Origin: Microbacterium sp. Clip185
Lineage (GTDB): Bacteria; Actinomycetota; Actinomycetes; Actinomycetales; Microbacteriaceae
Assembly: GCF_028743715.1 (NCBI RefSeq)
Contig: NZ_CP117996.1
Location: forward strand, 1-64,000
DNA length: 64,000 nucleotides
Direction of reading: 5' to 3'
Shown: one piece after another, positions 51,532 to 59,400 of the stretch
Numbering within the stretch: the stretch's first letter is position 1
Layout of the letters: each line of letters starts with the position of its first letter
Made by a program: the position numbers and the translations under genes
Notes under the pieces: model-generated
Databases searched by the model: none
The model's input: the letters and a program-made list of their open reading frames with translations, nothing else
Told to the model about the DNA's origin: nothing

Positions 51532-51851
51532 CTATGCCCTGACCGGCATGGCGCCCTGTGTCGCTGTCTTGAAGTTCAGCTTCCCATCGGGATTGTTCGG
51601 GGTCGTCAACCATGTTCCGGTGGCGTCGAAGTCGTCGTTCGCCTCCCGACACTTGAGCGGGTTATAGGACGAGTCGATCATGCTGAGGTTCCGTCGGCTC
51701 GTATGGACAGTGTTCCGTGGTCTCCGTCAGCAGCGACCCATCCGCCGACCGGAGAGCTGATCTGTGGGCCTCCGCACCCTGTAAGAACGATTGCCGCTGC
51801 TAGGGCGAAACCCAGTCTGGCGCGCTTCCCTCGGGCAAGTCGACGCCTCAC
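51532..51851 (-). pseudogene. frameshifted, truncated copy of the effector-associated lipoprotein (cassette 3)
   Basis: The start GTG at 51851 overlaps a TGA in GTGA form, and the preceding bases encode TIVWAGTVYP, the last residues of a lost effector. The lipoprotein has lipobox LTGC and GDHGTLSIRADGT; then one T is missing compared with the intact copy (GGAACCTCAGC for GGAACCTTCAGC), which shifts the frame to an early stop. The homology resumes in the next frame (SSYNPLKCREANDDF ...) and ends early at TQGAM. It is a dead third copy of the cassette. Confidence 0.85.
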
Positions 51852-51904
51852 GGGTACACCGTTCCCGCCCACACGATGGTCTACCTCGCTTCACTCACCA
51901 ACGA

Positions 51905-52315
51905 TCAAGTGTTGGCCGGCGTCAGGCGAAGCTCGATATCCGCAGTGCCTTCAGGATCCTCGAATCTGAGAGTGCCGGATCGAAACGGCACGAAGTACAC
52001 GCGGGGTTCGATGTCATCCGCTCCCTGCGACGCGCTCTCGAAGTCCAGAGCCACTTCACTGTCATTGTGGGCGAGCTGCCATGTTCCTGTGGCGTTCAAG
52101 TCGTTCTCTGCGGGCCGATACTCGAGCGGGTTGTAGGACGCGTCGGTCATCACGAACGTGCCATCGGGGTTGATCGAGAGCGTTCCGTGGTCATCACCGA
52201 TGGCAACCCACTCGCCGATGGGGGAGCTGATCTGCGGGCTGCTGCATCCCGTAAGGGAGAGAGCGGCGGCGATGGCGATGGCGGCATATCTGCCCACGGA
52301 GATCGGCCCGTTCAT
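51905..52315 (-). CDS. effector-associated lipoprotein, cassette 2
   Basis: A 136-aa lipoprotein with lipobox LTGC (Cys 24), then the family core SSPIGEWVAIGDDHGTLSIN, TDASYNPLEYRPAENDL and a beta-rich C-terminus ending IELRLT. It is the same length as, and clearly homologous to, the copy at 52911-53321. The start at 52315 overlaps the stop of the effector fragment (ATGA). Being attached outside the membrane and always following an effector tail, it may be an immunity protein (inference). Confidence 0.8.
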   Translation of the reverse strand: MNGPISVGRYAAIAIAAALSLTGCSSPQISSPIGEWVAIGDDHGTLSINPDGTFVMTDASYNPLEYRPAENDLNATGTWQLAHNDSEVALDFESASQGADDIEPRVYFVPFRSGTLRFEDPEGTADIELRLTPANT

Positions 52316-52620
52316 GGATGAACCGTCTCCGTCCACACGATGGTCTGGTGATGGGTGCCCCAGTCTCCGCTGCTCGCGTTCGCGGTCGACATTGCTTCGT
52401 ACAAGCCTGGGACGTGCGCACCGCCGGTGCCGGGAATGCGGGTGGCTGAGTCGATAGACGTATCGTTGTTGATCACGTACGTCACTTTGATTCCACCGTC
52501 CGATTCATATTCTCCCACTCTCACTTCCAGCGCGTAGGAGCCAAGAAATGACTCCGGAAGATTCTGGTATCCGAGAACAGCTTCACGGAGGGGCGTGAGG
52601 AACGAACTGGTGACAGTTTC
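52312..52620 (-). pseudogene. orphan C-terminal fragment of the WXG-type effector (cassette 2)
   Basis: About 100 codons homologous to the end of the 367-aa effector: NLPESFLGSYALEVRVGE, VTYVINNDTSIDSATRIPGT and THHQTIVWTETV. In-frame stop TAA lies just upstream, so no N-terminal WXG domain is present. It may be silent, or start internally (for example GTG at 52524). The sequence is well preserved, suggesting recent loss or use as a recombination donor. Confidence 0.8.
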
Positions 52621-52636
52621 GGTTTAGGCCGCGAGT

Positions 52637-52864
52637 GTGAGCGGAGTCGTCGAGGTGCTCGGTGCCGTCGGCCTCATCCTGCCGCCCCTGACGGGAATCG
52701 CGCCGATCCTGGCCCCCATCGCCGCGATCGGACTCGTGCTCGTTCAGCTCGGTGCCGTCGTCTTCCACCTGCGCCGCGGTGAGGCGAAGGTGGTGCCGAT
52801 GAACCTCGTGCTCCTGATGCTGGCCGTCGCCGCGGCGGTGCTCGGTTTCATCGTCTGGGCGTGA
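52637..52864 (+). pseudogene. C-terminal part of a DoxX-family membrane protein
   Basis: A 75-aa ORF starting GTG at 52637: SGVVEVLGAVGLILPPLTGI, PIAAIGLVLVQLGAVVFHL and RRGEAKVVPMNLVL match the last three TM helices of DoxX-like proteins, whose first 40-50 residues are missing. The break point meets the break point of the effector fragment, marking a recombination junction. Confidence 0.65.
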
Positions 52865-52910
52865 GTCCGGCGGCTGCCTCATCGCTTGCTGAAATCAAGG
52901 GAGGGAACGG

Positions 52911-53321
52911 CTAGTCGGATGTGAGGCGGAACTCGATATCCAGGACGTCATCCGGGTCGTGGAGACGAATGACACCAGAGTTGAACGAGACATCGAACCC
53001 GCCGGGACTCACCGACATGGCGCCCTGTGTGGCCATCTTGAAGTTCAGCTTCACGTCGGGGTTGTTCGGGGTCATCAACCACGTGCCGGTGGCGTCGAAG
53101 TCGTTGTCCGCCTCCCGATACTGCAGCGGGTTATAGGAGGAATCCGTCATGCTGAAGGTTCCGTCGGCTCGGATAGATAACGTGCCGTGGTCTCCGTCAA
53201 CGGCGACCCATTCGCCGACGGGTGAGCTGAGCTGCGGGCTGCTGCATCCCGTGAGCACAAGCACCGCCGCCAGGACGACCCCGACTCTGGCGCGCCTGAC
53301 ACGCGGAGACTCACACATCAT
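52911..53321 (-). CDS. effector-associated lipoprotein, cassette 1
   Basis: A 136-aa lipoprotein: signal peptide, lipobox LTGC (Cys 26), SSPVGEWVAVDGDHGTLSIR, a central TDSSYNPLQYREADNDF and a beta-rich end IEFRLTSD. The ATG at 53321 overlaps the effector stop (ATGA), so it is translated with the 367-aa WXG protein. It has paralogues at 51905-52315 and 51532-51851. It is a candidate immunity lipoprotein; no enzymatic motif is present. Confidence 0.8.
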   Translation of the reverse strand: MMCESPRVRRARVGVVLAAVLVLTGCSSPQLSSPVGEWVAVDGDHGTLSIRADGTFSMTDSSYNPLQYREADNDFDATGTWLMTPNNPDVKLNFKMATQGAMSVSPGGFDVSFNSGVIRLHDPDDVLDIEFRLTSD

Positions 53322-54421
53322 GGATACACGGTCTCGGTCCACACGATGGTCTGATGGTGCGTTGCCCATGTCCCGTTCTCTGCGTTCGCTACAGACATAG
53401 CCTCGAACATCCCTGGGAGGTGCGCGCCGCCGGTACCTGGGATGCGCGTGGCAGAGTCTATGGAAGTGTCGTTGTTGATGACGTATGTCATTTCCACTCC
53501 ACCGTCGGACCTCGGCTCACCGACTCGCACTTCTAGCGAGTAAGAACCGAGGAACGATTCCGGCAGATTCTCCGATCCTAAGACCGCTGCCGGGAGGGTC
53601 CCAGTCATGGTGCTCGAGAGAACGTTCACAGCGTCGTTGACCAGTACCCAAGGTTGATCGCTGATAGAGCGGTCGTAGAAACCAGGATCCTGCGCGGTGA
53701 GTCTGCCATTCCTGTAATCGTCGAGCGCGCGTTCCCGAACTGCCTCAATGTGGTCACTGCGCATCAGCGTTTGTACGAAGACGTCGTCATCAGTGAGGAC
53801 CGCGCCCCGTTCATCTCCTGTCCGGAAGTGCTCGAACAGATCCATCACGCGACGGTTCGCTGCGTCCCGCTGTGTCCCCACCGTCGGGGCAACTGTGCAG
53901 TCCAAATCACCCCATGAAATTGATGAAGCGCTCGCGAGCGCCACAGCGACAGTTTGGTCGGCAGCCGCGCGTTCCGCTGCAAGCTTTGCGAGTGAGGATG
54001 CTGCTGCACTGGCGTCGTTCAGTGCTTGCTGCTCTGCATTGAAGCGGCTCCCGGGCGCGGCGTTGAATCCCACGTTAAGCAGCCCATGCAGTGTCGCCCT
54101 TGCTACCGCGAGGTCCTCCTTCAGTGGCTCGGCGCGCCGAGCAATCTCAGACACGGCGTCCCCGTACACCGCGATGGCTTTCGCGCCGGTGCGAATCGCC
54201 TCCACCGAATCGATGAGGCGAGCGTTGAAGTCACTAAGTCGCTCTTTGAACGCCGCTGCGCTTTGGCCGGTCCACAAATCGTCGAGGTTGGAGCGGATAG
54301 CTGACACAGTATCTAGAGCGTTGGTGAGGTCTATCAACTGGGTCTCAAACCACCCGTTCGCGGCCGCGAACGCTGACGGGTCGCACGCGCCCGGATCCAG
54401 TTCGCTCCAGTGAGCGGTCAC
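53318..54421 (-). CDS. WXG100-domain effector-like protein
   Basis: A 367-aa protein. Residues 1-110 are a WXG100-like helical hairpin with LWTGQSAAAFKERL (W50-T-G), typical of ESX/type VII substrates. The middle (about 110-270) is helical and variable. The C-terminal 100 residues (LPESFLGSYSLEVRVGE ... DTSIDSATRIPGTGGAHLPG ... QTIVWTETVYP) form a separate module repeated downstream. It starts with GTG overlapping the partner stop and ends overlapping the lipoprotein start. The C-terminal activity is unknown. Confidence 0.75.
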   Translation of the reverse strand: MTAHWSELDPGACDPSAFAAANGWFETQLIDLTNALDTVSAIRSNLDDLWTGQSAAAFKERLSDFNARLIDSVEAIRTGAKAIAVYGDAVSEIARRAEPLKEDLAVARATLHGLLNVGFNAAPGSRFNAEQQALNDASAAASSLAKLAAERAAADQTVAVALASASSISWGDLDCTVAPTVGTQRDAANRRVMDLFEHFRTGDERGAVLTDDDVFVQTLMRSDHIEAVRERALDDYRNGRLTAQDPGFYDRSISDQPWVLVNDAVNVLSSTMTGTLPAAVLGSENLPESFLGSYSLEVRVGEPRSDGGVEMTYVINNDTSIDSATRIPGTGGAHLPGMFEAMSVANAENGTWATHHQTIVWTETVYP

Positions 54422-54714
54422 TGATCGAGTTCCCCAATCGATTCCGCGAGGGAGTCGAGATGCGCTCGCTCAGCGGCGAGGAAGTCGGCCAACGAGCCAT
54501 CAACGTTGCTTGCGAGCGCGTTGCTCGTCAGCGTCAGGAACGTCCGAGCGTCTGACCAGCCGTTGGCGAACGCCTGCGCGGCTGAGGCGACGAGGTCGCT
54601 CCCGGAGCTGGAAAGGTCTAGACGGGAGGTTTGCGTCGGTGTTGAGGAGAGCGCGCGCAGTGACTCCACCACCGCCCCGACTCCTGCAAAATCGACGTGA
54701 ATTGGCATAACCAT
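54418..54714 (-). CDS. small WXG-type partner protein
   Basis: A 98-aa helical protein (VDFAGVGAVVESLRALSSTP ... FANGWSDARTFLTLTSN), of EsxB-like size and predicted hairpin structure. The ATG at 54714 follows GGGG. Its stop overlaps the start of the 367-aa effector (GTGA). Small partners of this kind chaperone large WXG effectors to the type VII machinery; no ESX core gene is in this window. Confidence 0.65.
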   Translation of the reverse strand: MVMPIHVDFAGVGAVVESLRALSSTPTQTSRLDLSSSGSDLVASAAQAFANGWSDARTFLTLTSNALASNVDGSLADFLAAERAHLDSLAESIGELDQ

Positions 54715-55004
54715 GTGGCCCCCTGCAACGTGGATGTACGGCGATCGTAGGTGACCAGGGCGCCGCCGAGAACGCTCTCCACAGGTCCCGGGCGCGCGAT
54801 GCAGGGCAGCGCGTGGTTAGTCCGTGCCACGTGAATGGGCGAATCTAGGCCTCCCGCGGCAACCGAGCTCGCGACGAGTCGACGGCACGTTGCAGTCGCA
54901 GCGGCGTGCTCAAGCATGGTGAAGGTGTCAGCCGGGAGTGAGTCCCGCGAGAAGTGCATGCGACTGTTGCGGACCTCGGCTATGTCGTATACCAACGAGG
55001 TCAT
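54618..55004 (-). CDS. possible hypothetical gene upstream of the WXG pair
   Basis: A 128-aa ORF starting MTSLVYDIAEVRNSRMHFSR with GAGAG 5 nt before the ATG. The first 95 residues look protein-like, but the last 30 overlap the WXG partner in another frame. It may be a truncated first gene of the effector operon or chance. No family is recognised. Confidence 0.3.
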   Translation of the reverse strand: MTSLVYDIAEVRNSRMHFSRDSLPADTFTMLEHAAATATCRRLVASSVAAGGLDSPIHVARTNHALPCIARPGPVESVLGGALVTYDRRTSTLQGATWLCQFTSILQESGRWWSHCARSPQHRRKPPV

Positions 55005-55044
55005 CGCATCTCTCTGACGCGTCGTCTGAGGGTGGGGGCGGAGC

Positions 55045-55446
55045 TCAGCGCGACCGCCTGAGCGCCCGCTCGATCAGGGTGACCTGCAGCGGCAGCCGCA
55101 CCAGCGACACGGCGAACGCGGCCCACGCCTTCAGGGTGCGTCGGCGACGAGCGCGGCGTCCGAGATCGAGGCTCATCTGGGCATTGGCGGGCCAGACGGC
55201 GGCGAGCACCACCGCGCTCGCGCGACCCGCGGCCACACGAGTCGCCGGGAAGGCGAGGCCGACCGCGCACGCGAGCTCGGCAATGCCAGAAACCAGCACC
55301 AGCGCCATGTCCCACCGTCGAAGCGCACGGGGGATGATGGGCGTGAAGACGCTCGGTCGCACGAGGTGGATGACGCCCGAGACCGCGAACGGGATCAGCA
55401 CGATCCACGGGATGGTGGTTGCGGGCTTCTTCGCGCGACGGGTCAT
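55045..55446 (-). CDS. DoxX-family membrane protein
   Basis: A 133-aa protein with four predicted TM helices (IPWIVLIPFAVSGVIHLVRP, MALVLVSGIAELACAVGLAF ...), typical of DoxX/DoxD-like membrane proteins of unclear redox function. I chose the ATG at 55446 after the Arg-rich break; the frame extends upstream into the divergent gene. Confidence 0.8.
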   Translation of the reverse strand: MTRRAKKPATTIPWIVLIPFAVSGVIHLVRPSVFTPIIPRALRRWDMALVLVSGIAELACAVGLAFPATRVAAGRASAVVLAAVWPANAQMSLDLGRRARRRRTLKAWAAFAVSLVRLPLQVTLIERALRRSR

Positions 55447-55541
55447 CAGGCCATTGTGCGGCTGCTCGGTGGGGATCGGGACCGGAACGCGGCAATACAC
55501 GTCGACTCGTCGCCATCCCTGCCTGCAGACAGAATGGACGG

Positions 55542-55826
55542 ATGTCCCGCATCCAGCTGACCGGAACCCTGATCTGCGCAAACGAAGCGCAGGCGGCGGT
55601 CGTCGCGACGCACCTGCCGCGCCACGTCGCGCTCACGCGAGCGGAGGCGGGATGCATCCGATTCGACGTGACTCCGACGGACGACCCGTTGGTGTGGGAT
55701 GTGGCGGAGCTGTTCGCCACGGAGGAGGCGTTCCGCGCGCACCAGGAGCGCGTCGCGGCGAGCGAGTGGGGCGCCGCCACCGCGGGGATCGAGCGGACGT
55801 ACACGATCGTGGAGCTCGCCGACTGA
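55542..55826 (+). CDS. antibiotic biosynthesis monooxygenase-like (ABM) protein
   Basis: A 94-aa dimeric alpha/beta barrel protein: QLTGTLICANEAQAAVVATH, LTRAEAGCIRFDVTPTDDP and EEAFRAHQERV match putative quinol monooxygenases (YgiN type). No cofactor motif is expected in this family. The substrate is unknown. Confidence 0.85.
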   Translation: MSRIQLTGTLICANEAQAAVVATHLPRHVALTRAEAGCIRFDVTPTDDPLVWDVAELFATEEAFRAHQERVAASEWGAATAGIERTYTIVELAD

Positions 55827-55842
55827 GGCGCGGAACCGCGGC

Positions 55843-55925
55843 GTTTCGTCTCGCTGCGCTCGCTCAACGACCGGGTGGTTTTGCGGGGTGGTGGCGCTTC
55901 GGCTCGCGGTGCTCGCTCAACGACC
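55843..55925. repeat. dispersed repeat family 1, two copies
   Basis: A full copy (55843-55872, GTTTCGTCTCGCTGCGCTCG then CTCAACGACC) and a degenerate one (55898-55925), just after the ABM gene stop. Confidence 0.9.
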
Positions 55926-55948
55926 GGGGTCGCTGTGAGACCACGCAC

Positions 55949-55984
55949 GGGTGGGGTCACGCCGCCGGTGACGCGACCCCACCC
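55949..55984. terminator. terminator between ABM and PAP2 genes
   Basis: GGGTGGGGTC (55949-55958) pairs with GACCCCACCC (55975-55984) across a 16-nt loop, between convergent genes. Confidence 0.75.
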
Positions 55985-56000
55985 GCGGGTCGGGGCGAGA

Positions 56001-58508
56001 TCAGGCGCGTCGCATCCGGCGCCGCACGATGAGCGCGAGCGCGCCGATCGCCAGGAGCCCGGCGGCGAGCAGGGGCACCACGAGGGGGAGTGGAGCGGCC
56101 CCGGTGATGGCCAGCGTGGCAGCGCCGGATGCCGCGGTGACGGTGATCGGCGTCGACGCCGTCACCCCGCTCGCGTCACCCGTGACGACGAACGTGTGCG
56201 CGCCGGCAGGGGTGCCGGCCGGCACGGTGACCGTGGCGCTGATCGTGCCGTTCGCCGAGGCGACCGCGGTGCCGATCTGCACCGGCGTCGAGTGGAGTTC
56301 GATCGTGACGGTCTCTCCGGGCTGGAAGCCTGCACCCGTGATCGTGACGTTGCCGCCGGCGGTGACCGTTGTGTCGCCGAGAGAGACGACGGCGGTCGTC
56401 ACACCGGATGCCGTCGCCGCGCGCGTCTGCGGCGCGTAACCGTCCTTCGTGCCGGTGACTTCGACGCTGAGCGTCTGTCCCACATCCGCGAAGGTCGCGG
56501 TGTAGGCGGTCGCCGTCGCGCCCGCGATCGGGGTGGACCCGCGGAACCACTGGTAGCTGAGCGCGACCGGAGCCGGCGCCCAGTCGCCGGGCGTCACAGT
56601 CAGCGTCTGCCCCGCGGTCGGCGTTCCGCTGATCGCCGGTGTGCCGGCCGTCAGCGTGGCGCCCACCGGTGTCGTGTTCACGAGGTGCAGCGCGCCGTTC
56701 TCGACCCGCAGCGCCGGGGTGTACCCGGCGGGCAGTCCGTCGACCTGCACGCTGCTGAACGTCGTACCCGCGCCGACGCCGTGGAAGGTGGCGACGACGG
56801 TGTCATCGCTGGGAACGACGCCGTTCGCGAACGAGATCTTCACCGCACCGGCGACCGACGCGGTGCCGTCCACGACGAGCGCCGGCGCCGGGCTGTCGAC
56901 CGTCAGGTCGAGCGTGCTCGCGGACGAAAGGGTCAGGTCGCCGCCGATCTGCACCGGGGCGGACGACGTGTCGGCCAGGGTGCCGCCCGCGACCGAGACC
57001 GAACCCGTGCCGAGAGCGTCGCCCGATGCCGCCGCCAGGGTGCCGCCGTTGATCGTCGTACCCCCGCTGAACGAGTTGTCGCCGGTGAGAGTGAGTGAAC
57101 CCGTGCCGGACTTGGTCAGCGAACCGGAACCGGTGATGTCGTTGCGCCACGAGTCCGCCGCGCTGAATCCGCCCTGCGCCGCATCCATGTCGACCGACAC
57201 ATCCGTGGCGAACGCGCCGTAGCCGTCGGCGGCGGCGAAGAGGTTGAGGCGCCCCCATCCTTCTGCGTCATCGAGCAGGGCGTAGCCGGAACCGAGCCCC
57301 GTGGTCTGCAGCACCCAGCGGCGCTGGTCGGCGCTGAGATACGGCAAGCGGGAAGCCAGCAGCGCCTCCGCCCCCTTCGGCACGGTGACAGGGCGCGTCG
57401 TGTCTCCTGTGCGGGGCAGACCGTAGGTGAGGCGCTCGGTGTAGAGCTTCGCGTTCGCGTTGTGATCCGCGTAGGCATCCGCACCCGTTCCCGGTGTGGC
57501 GAGCAGGGCCTCGGCGTCGGCGCGCGCCGCGGTCAGCTGCGCGGCGTTCTTCGGATCGTTCAGCGCGGCTGCGGCGACGGCGGTCGACAGGATGCGGCCC
57601 CCGATGACGTCACCCGGAGAATGCATGCCCGCCACGATGCGACTGTTGCCGATCTCGGAGGCGCTGGTCAGCATGGCCTGGAAGCGCTCCGGCGCGGCAT
57701 AGGCGAGCGCGAGCGACGCGAGGTAGGCCGCGTTGGTGTGACCGCTGGGGTAGCCGCCATCGCTGAGCGCGTTGGCGTCGGGCTGCTTGGCGGGGACGAG
57801 CGTCGGCAGCACCTGCACGTCGGAGCTCCAGCGGAACGGCCGCGCATAGTTGTAGTACGCCTTCGATGGGTTCGTCGACGCCGAGGAGCTGCGGAACAGG
57901 TCGACGAGGGAGACCATCGCTCCGTAGGTCGAGTTCTCGTCTGCCCACGACCCCGACGCGTTGCCCTTGTCGTCGTACTTCACGCTCGTCGCGTCTGCCG
58001 GGATCTGGTCGGGGATGGTGGTGCCGGCGTTCGTGTCGGCGCGGAACGCATCGGCCCACGGACCGAGGCCCTGTACCGCCGAGTAGTTCTGATTGCGCCG
58101 GTCGTAGAGGTAGGCGGCCTGCGCCTGCGCGGCGGTGCGCGTCTGGGTGATCTGGGCGGCCGTGGCGATGTTCGCGTCGAGCACGGTGTGGTTCAGGATC
58201 GTTCCCACGCTCTCGGGCAGGAACTTCCCGTTCGCGTCGAACGCGGCCGTCGGCGGGACGGCGGGCGTCCAGTAGGCGAGCATCGGCGAGAGCAGCCCGA
58301 TCGCCGCGTTCGTCTCCGGCGTCTTGTTGTCGCTCGTGTTGGTCGTGTACGCGTCGACGTAGTACCGACCCCACGCGTCGGGGTGCGGGGCGATCGGATC
58401 GATCGGGTCGGCGTGCGCCGGAGCCGCGATGCCGACGGCGAGCAGAGCGGCGAGAGTGGATGCGGTGAGGGCGGTTGCGCGGCGAGGGCGCGAGGGGATG
58501 CGGGGCAT
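56001..58508 (-). CDS. secreted PAP2-family phosphatase with autotransporter-type repeat and Ig-like domains
   Basis: An 835-aa secreted protein. After a signal peptide (1 to about 34, ...APAHAD) comes a class A acid phosphatase/PAP2 domain (about 40-340) with PSGH near 250 and SRIVAGMHSPGD, the catalytic signature. Then an autotransporter-associated beta-strand segment (LTKSGTGSLTLTGDNSFSGG), two Ig-like modules and a C-terminal Thr/Ala region, TM helix and RRRMRR tail; the end LAITGAAPLPL lacks a clean LPxTG. GGAG lies 9 nt before the ATG at 58508. It probably acts on extracellular phosphate esters at the cell surface. Confidence 0.85.
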   Translation of the reverse strand: MPRIPSRPRRATALTASTLAALLAVGIAAPAHADPIDPIAPHPDAWGRYYVDAYTTNTSDNKTPETNAAIGLLSPMLAYWTPAVPPTAAFDANGKFLPESVGTILNHTVLDANIATAAQITQTRTAAQAQAAYLYDRRNQNYSAVQGLGPWADAFRADTNAGTTIPDQIPADATSVKYDDKGNASGSWADENSTYGAMVSLVDLFRSSSASTNPSKAYYNYARPFRWSSDVQVLPTLVPAKQPDANALSDGGYPSGHTNAAYLASLALAYAAPERFQAMLTSASEIGNSRIVAGMHSPGDVIGGRILSTAVAAAALNDPKNAAQLTAARADAEALLATPGTGADAYADHNANAKLYTERLTYGLPRTGDTTRPVTVPKGAEALLASRLPYLSADQRRWVLQTTGLGSGYALLDDAEGWGRLNLFAAADGYGAFATDVSVDMDAAQGGFSAADSWRNDITGSGSLTKSGTGSLTLTGDNSFSGGTTINGGTLAAASGDALGTGSVSVAGGTLADTSSAPVQIGGDLTLSSASTLDLTVDSPAPALVVDGTASVAGAVKISFANGVVPSDDTVVATFHGVGAGTTFSSVQVDGLPAGYTPALRVENGALHLVNTTPVGATLTAGTPAISGTPTAGQTLTVTPGDWAPAPVALSYQWFRGSTPIAGATATAYTATFADVGQTLSVEVTGTKDGYAPQTRAATASGVTTAVVSLGDTTVTAGGNVTITGAGFQPGETVTIELHSTPVQIGTAVASANGTISATVTVPAGTPAGAHTFVVTGDASGVTASTPITVTAASGAATLAITGAAPLPLVVPLLAAGLLAIGALALIVRRRMRRA

Positions 58509-58747
58509 GAGGGGTCTTCTCCAAGGGGTTCGCGCGCACGACGCACGCCCTGCGATCACACCCCGGCGCGGTGACCGACATGCGGACTTCCGGTGAACGG
58601 AAGCGGTCGGATGCGGATGCGGTCCTGTGTGGCGGAACCCTGGGTTCCGCGACCCACGCCGCGCACTCGATGTCAGGGTGCTTCTGTACGTTGAATGAAG
58701 GGCGCGAGACGAAGCGCCACCGCGTGACCGAGGCGAGGGAGCAGGGG

Positions 58748-59362
58748 ATGCGGTACGACCTCAAGCGGGATCTCGGGGCGCTGTACAGGCCTCCGACGGG
58801 CCGTTTCGCCCAGGTCGATGTGCCGGAGATGCAGTACCTCGCGGTCGACGGGCACGGCGATCCGAACACGGAGCCTGCCTATCGGGCAGCGGTCGAGGCG
58901 CTCTACGTGTCGGGCTACCAGGTGCGCGGCGCGGTCAAGAAGCGCACCGGTTCGGACTTCGTCGTGGGGCCCCTGGAAGGACTGTGGTCGAGCGTCGACC
59001 CCACCACTTTCGTGCAGGGCACCAAGAGCGAGTGGGACTGGACCATGCTGATCCCGTTGCCTGCCCCGGTGACCGCGGAGGATGTTGCGAACGGGCTCGC
59101 CGCCGCATCCGCGAAGAAGCCCGCCGCGCCGATCGCGCAGGTGTCGCATCTCAGGATGACCGAAGGGCTCTGCCTGCAGACCCTCCACATCGGCTCGTAC
59201 GACGACGAGGCGCCCGTGCTGGCGCATCTCCACGATGAGCTCATGCCGCAGCTCGGTTTCACGTGGAACGGTCGGCACCACGAGATCTACCTCGGGGACC
59301 CGCGTCGTGCGGCGCCGGAGAAGCTGCGGACGATTCTGCGCCAGCCGGTCACACCGGCCTGA
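58748..59362 (+). CDS. GyrI-like small-molecule-binding protein
   Basis: A 204-aa stand-alone GyrI-like (SHS2 duplication) protein: MRYDLKRDLGALYRPP, MQYLAVDGHGDPNTEP, then GLCLQTLHIGSYDDE and FTWNGRHHEIYLGDPRR. Such proteins bind or hydrolyse small molecules and resemble the effector part of AraC or MerR regulators, without DNA-binding domain here. GGAG precedes the ATG at 58748. Confidence 0.85.
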   Translation: MRYDLKRDLGALYRPPTGRFAQVDVPEMQYLAVDGHGDPNTEPAYRAAVEALYVSGYQVRGAVKKRTGSDFVVGPLEGLWSSVDPTTFVQGTKSEWDWTMLIPLPAPVTAEDVANGLAAASAKKPAAPIAQVSHLRMTEGLCLQTLHIGSYDDEAPVLAHLHDELMPQLGFTWNGRHHEIYLGDPRRAAPEKLRTILRQPVTPA

Positions 59363-59370
59363 CGTGCGGA

Positions 59371-59400
59371 CGTTTCGAGCGTGACTCTCGCTCAACGACC
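59371..59400. repeat. dispersed repeat family 1 copy
   Basis: CGTTTCGAGCGTGACTCTCG then CTCAACGACC. The TCA within it (59392-59394) is the stop codon of the leftward WYL gene. Confidence 0.8.
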
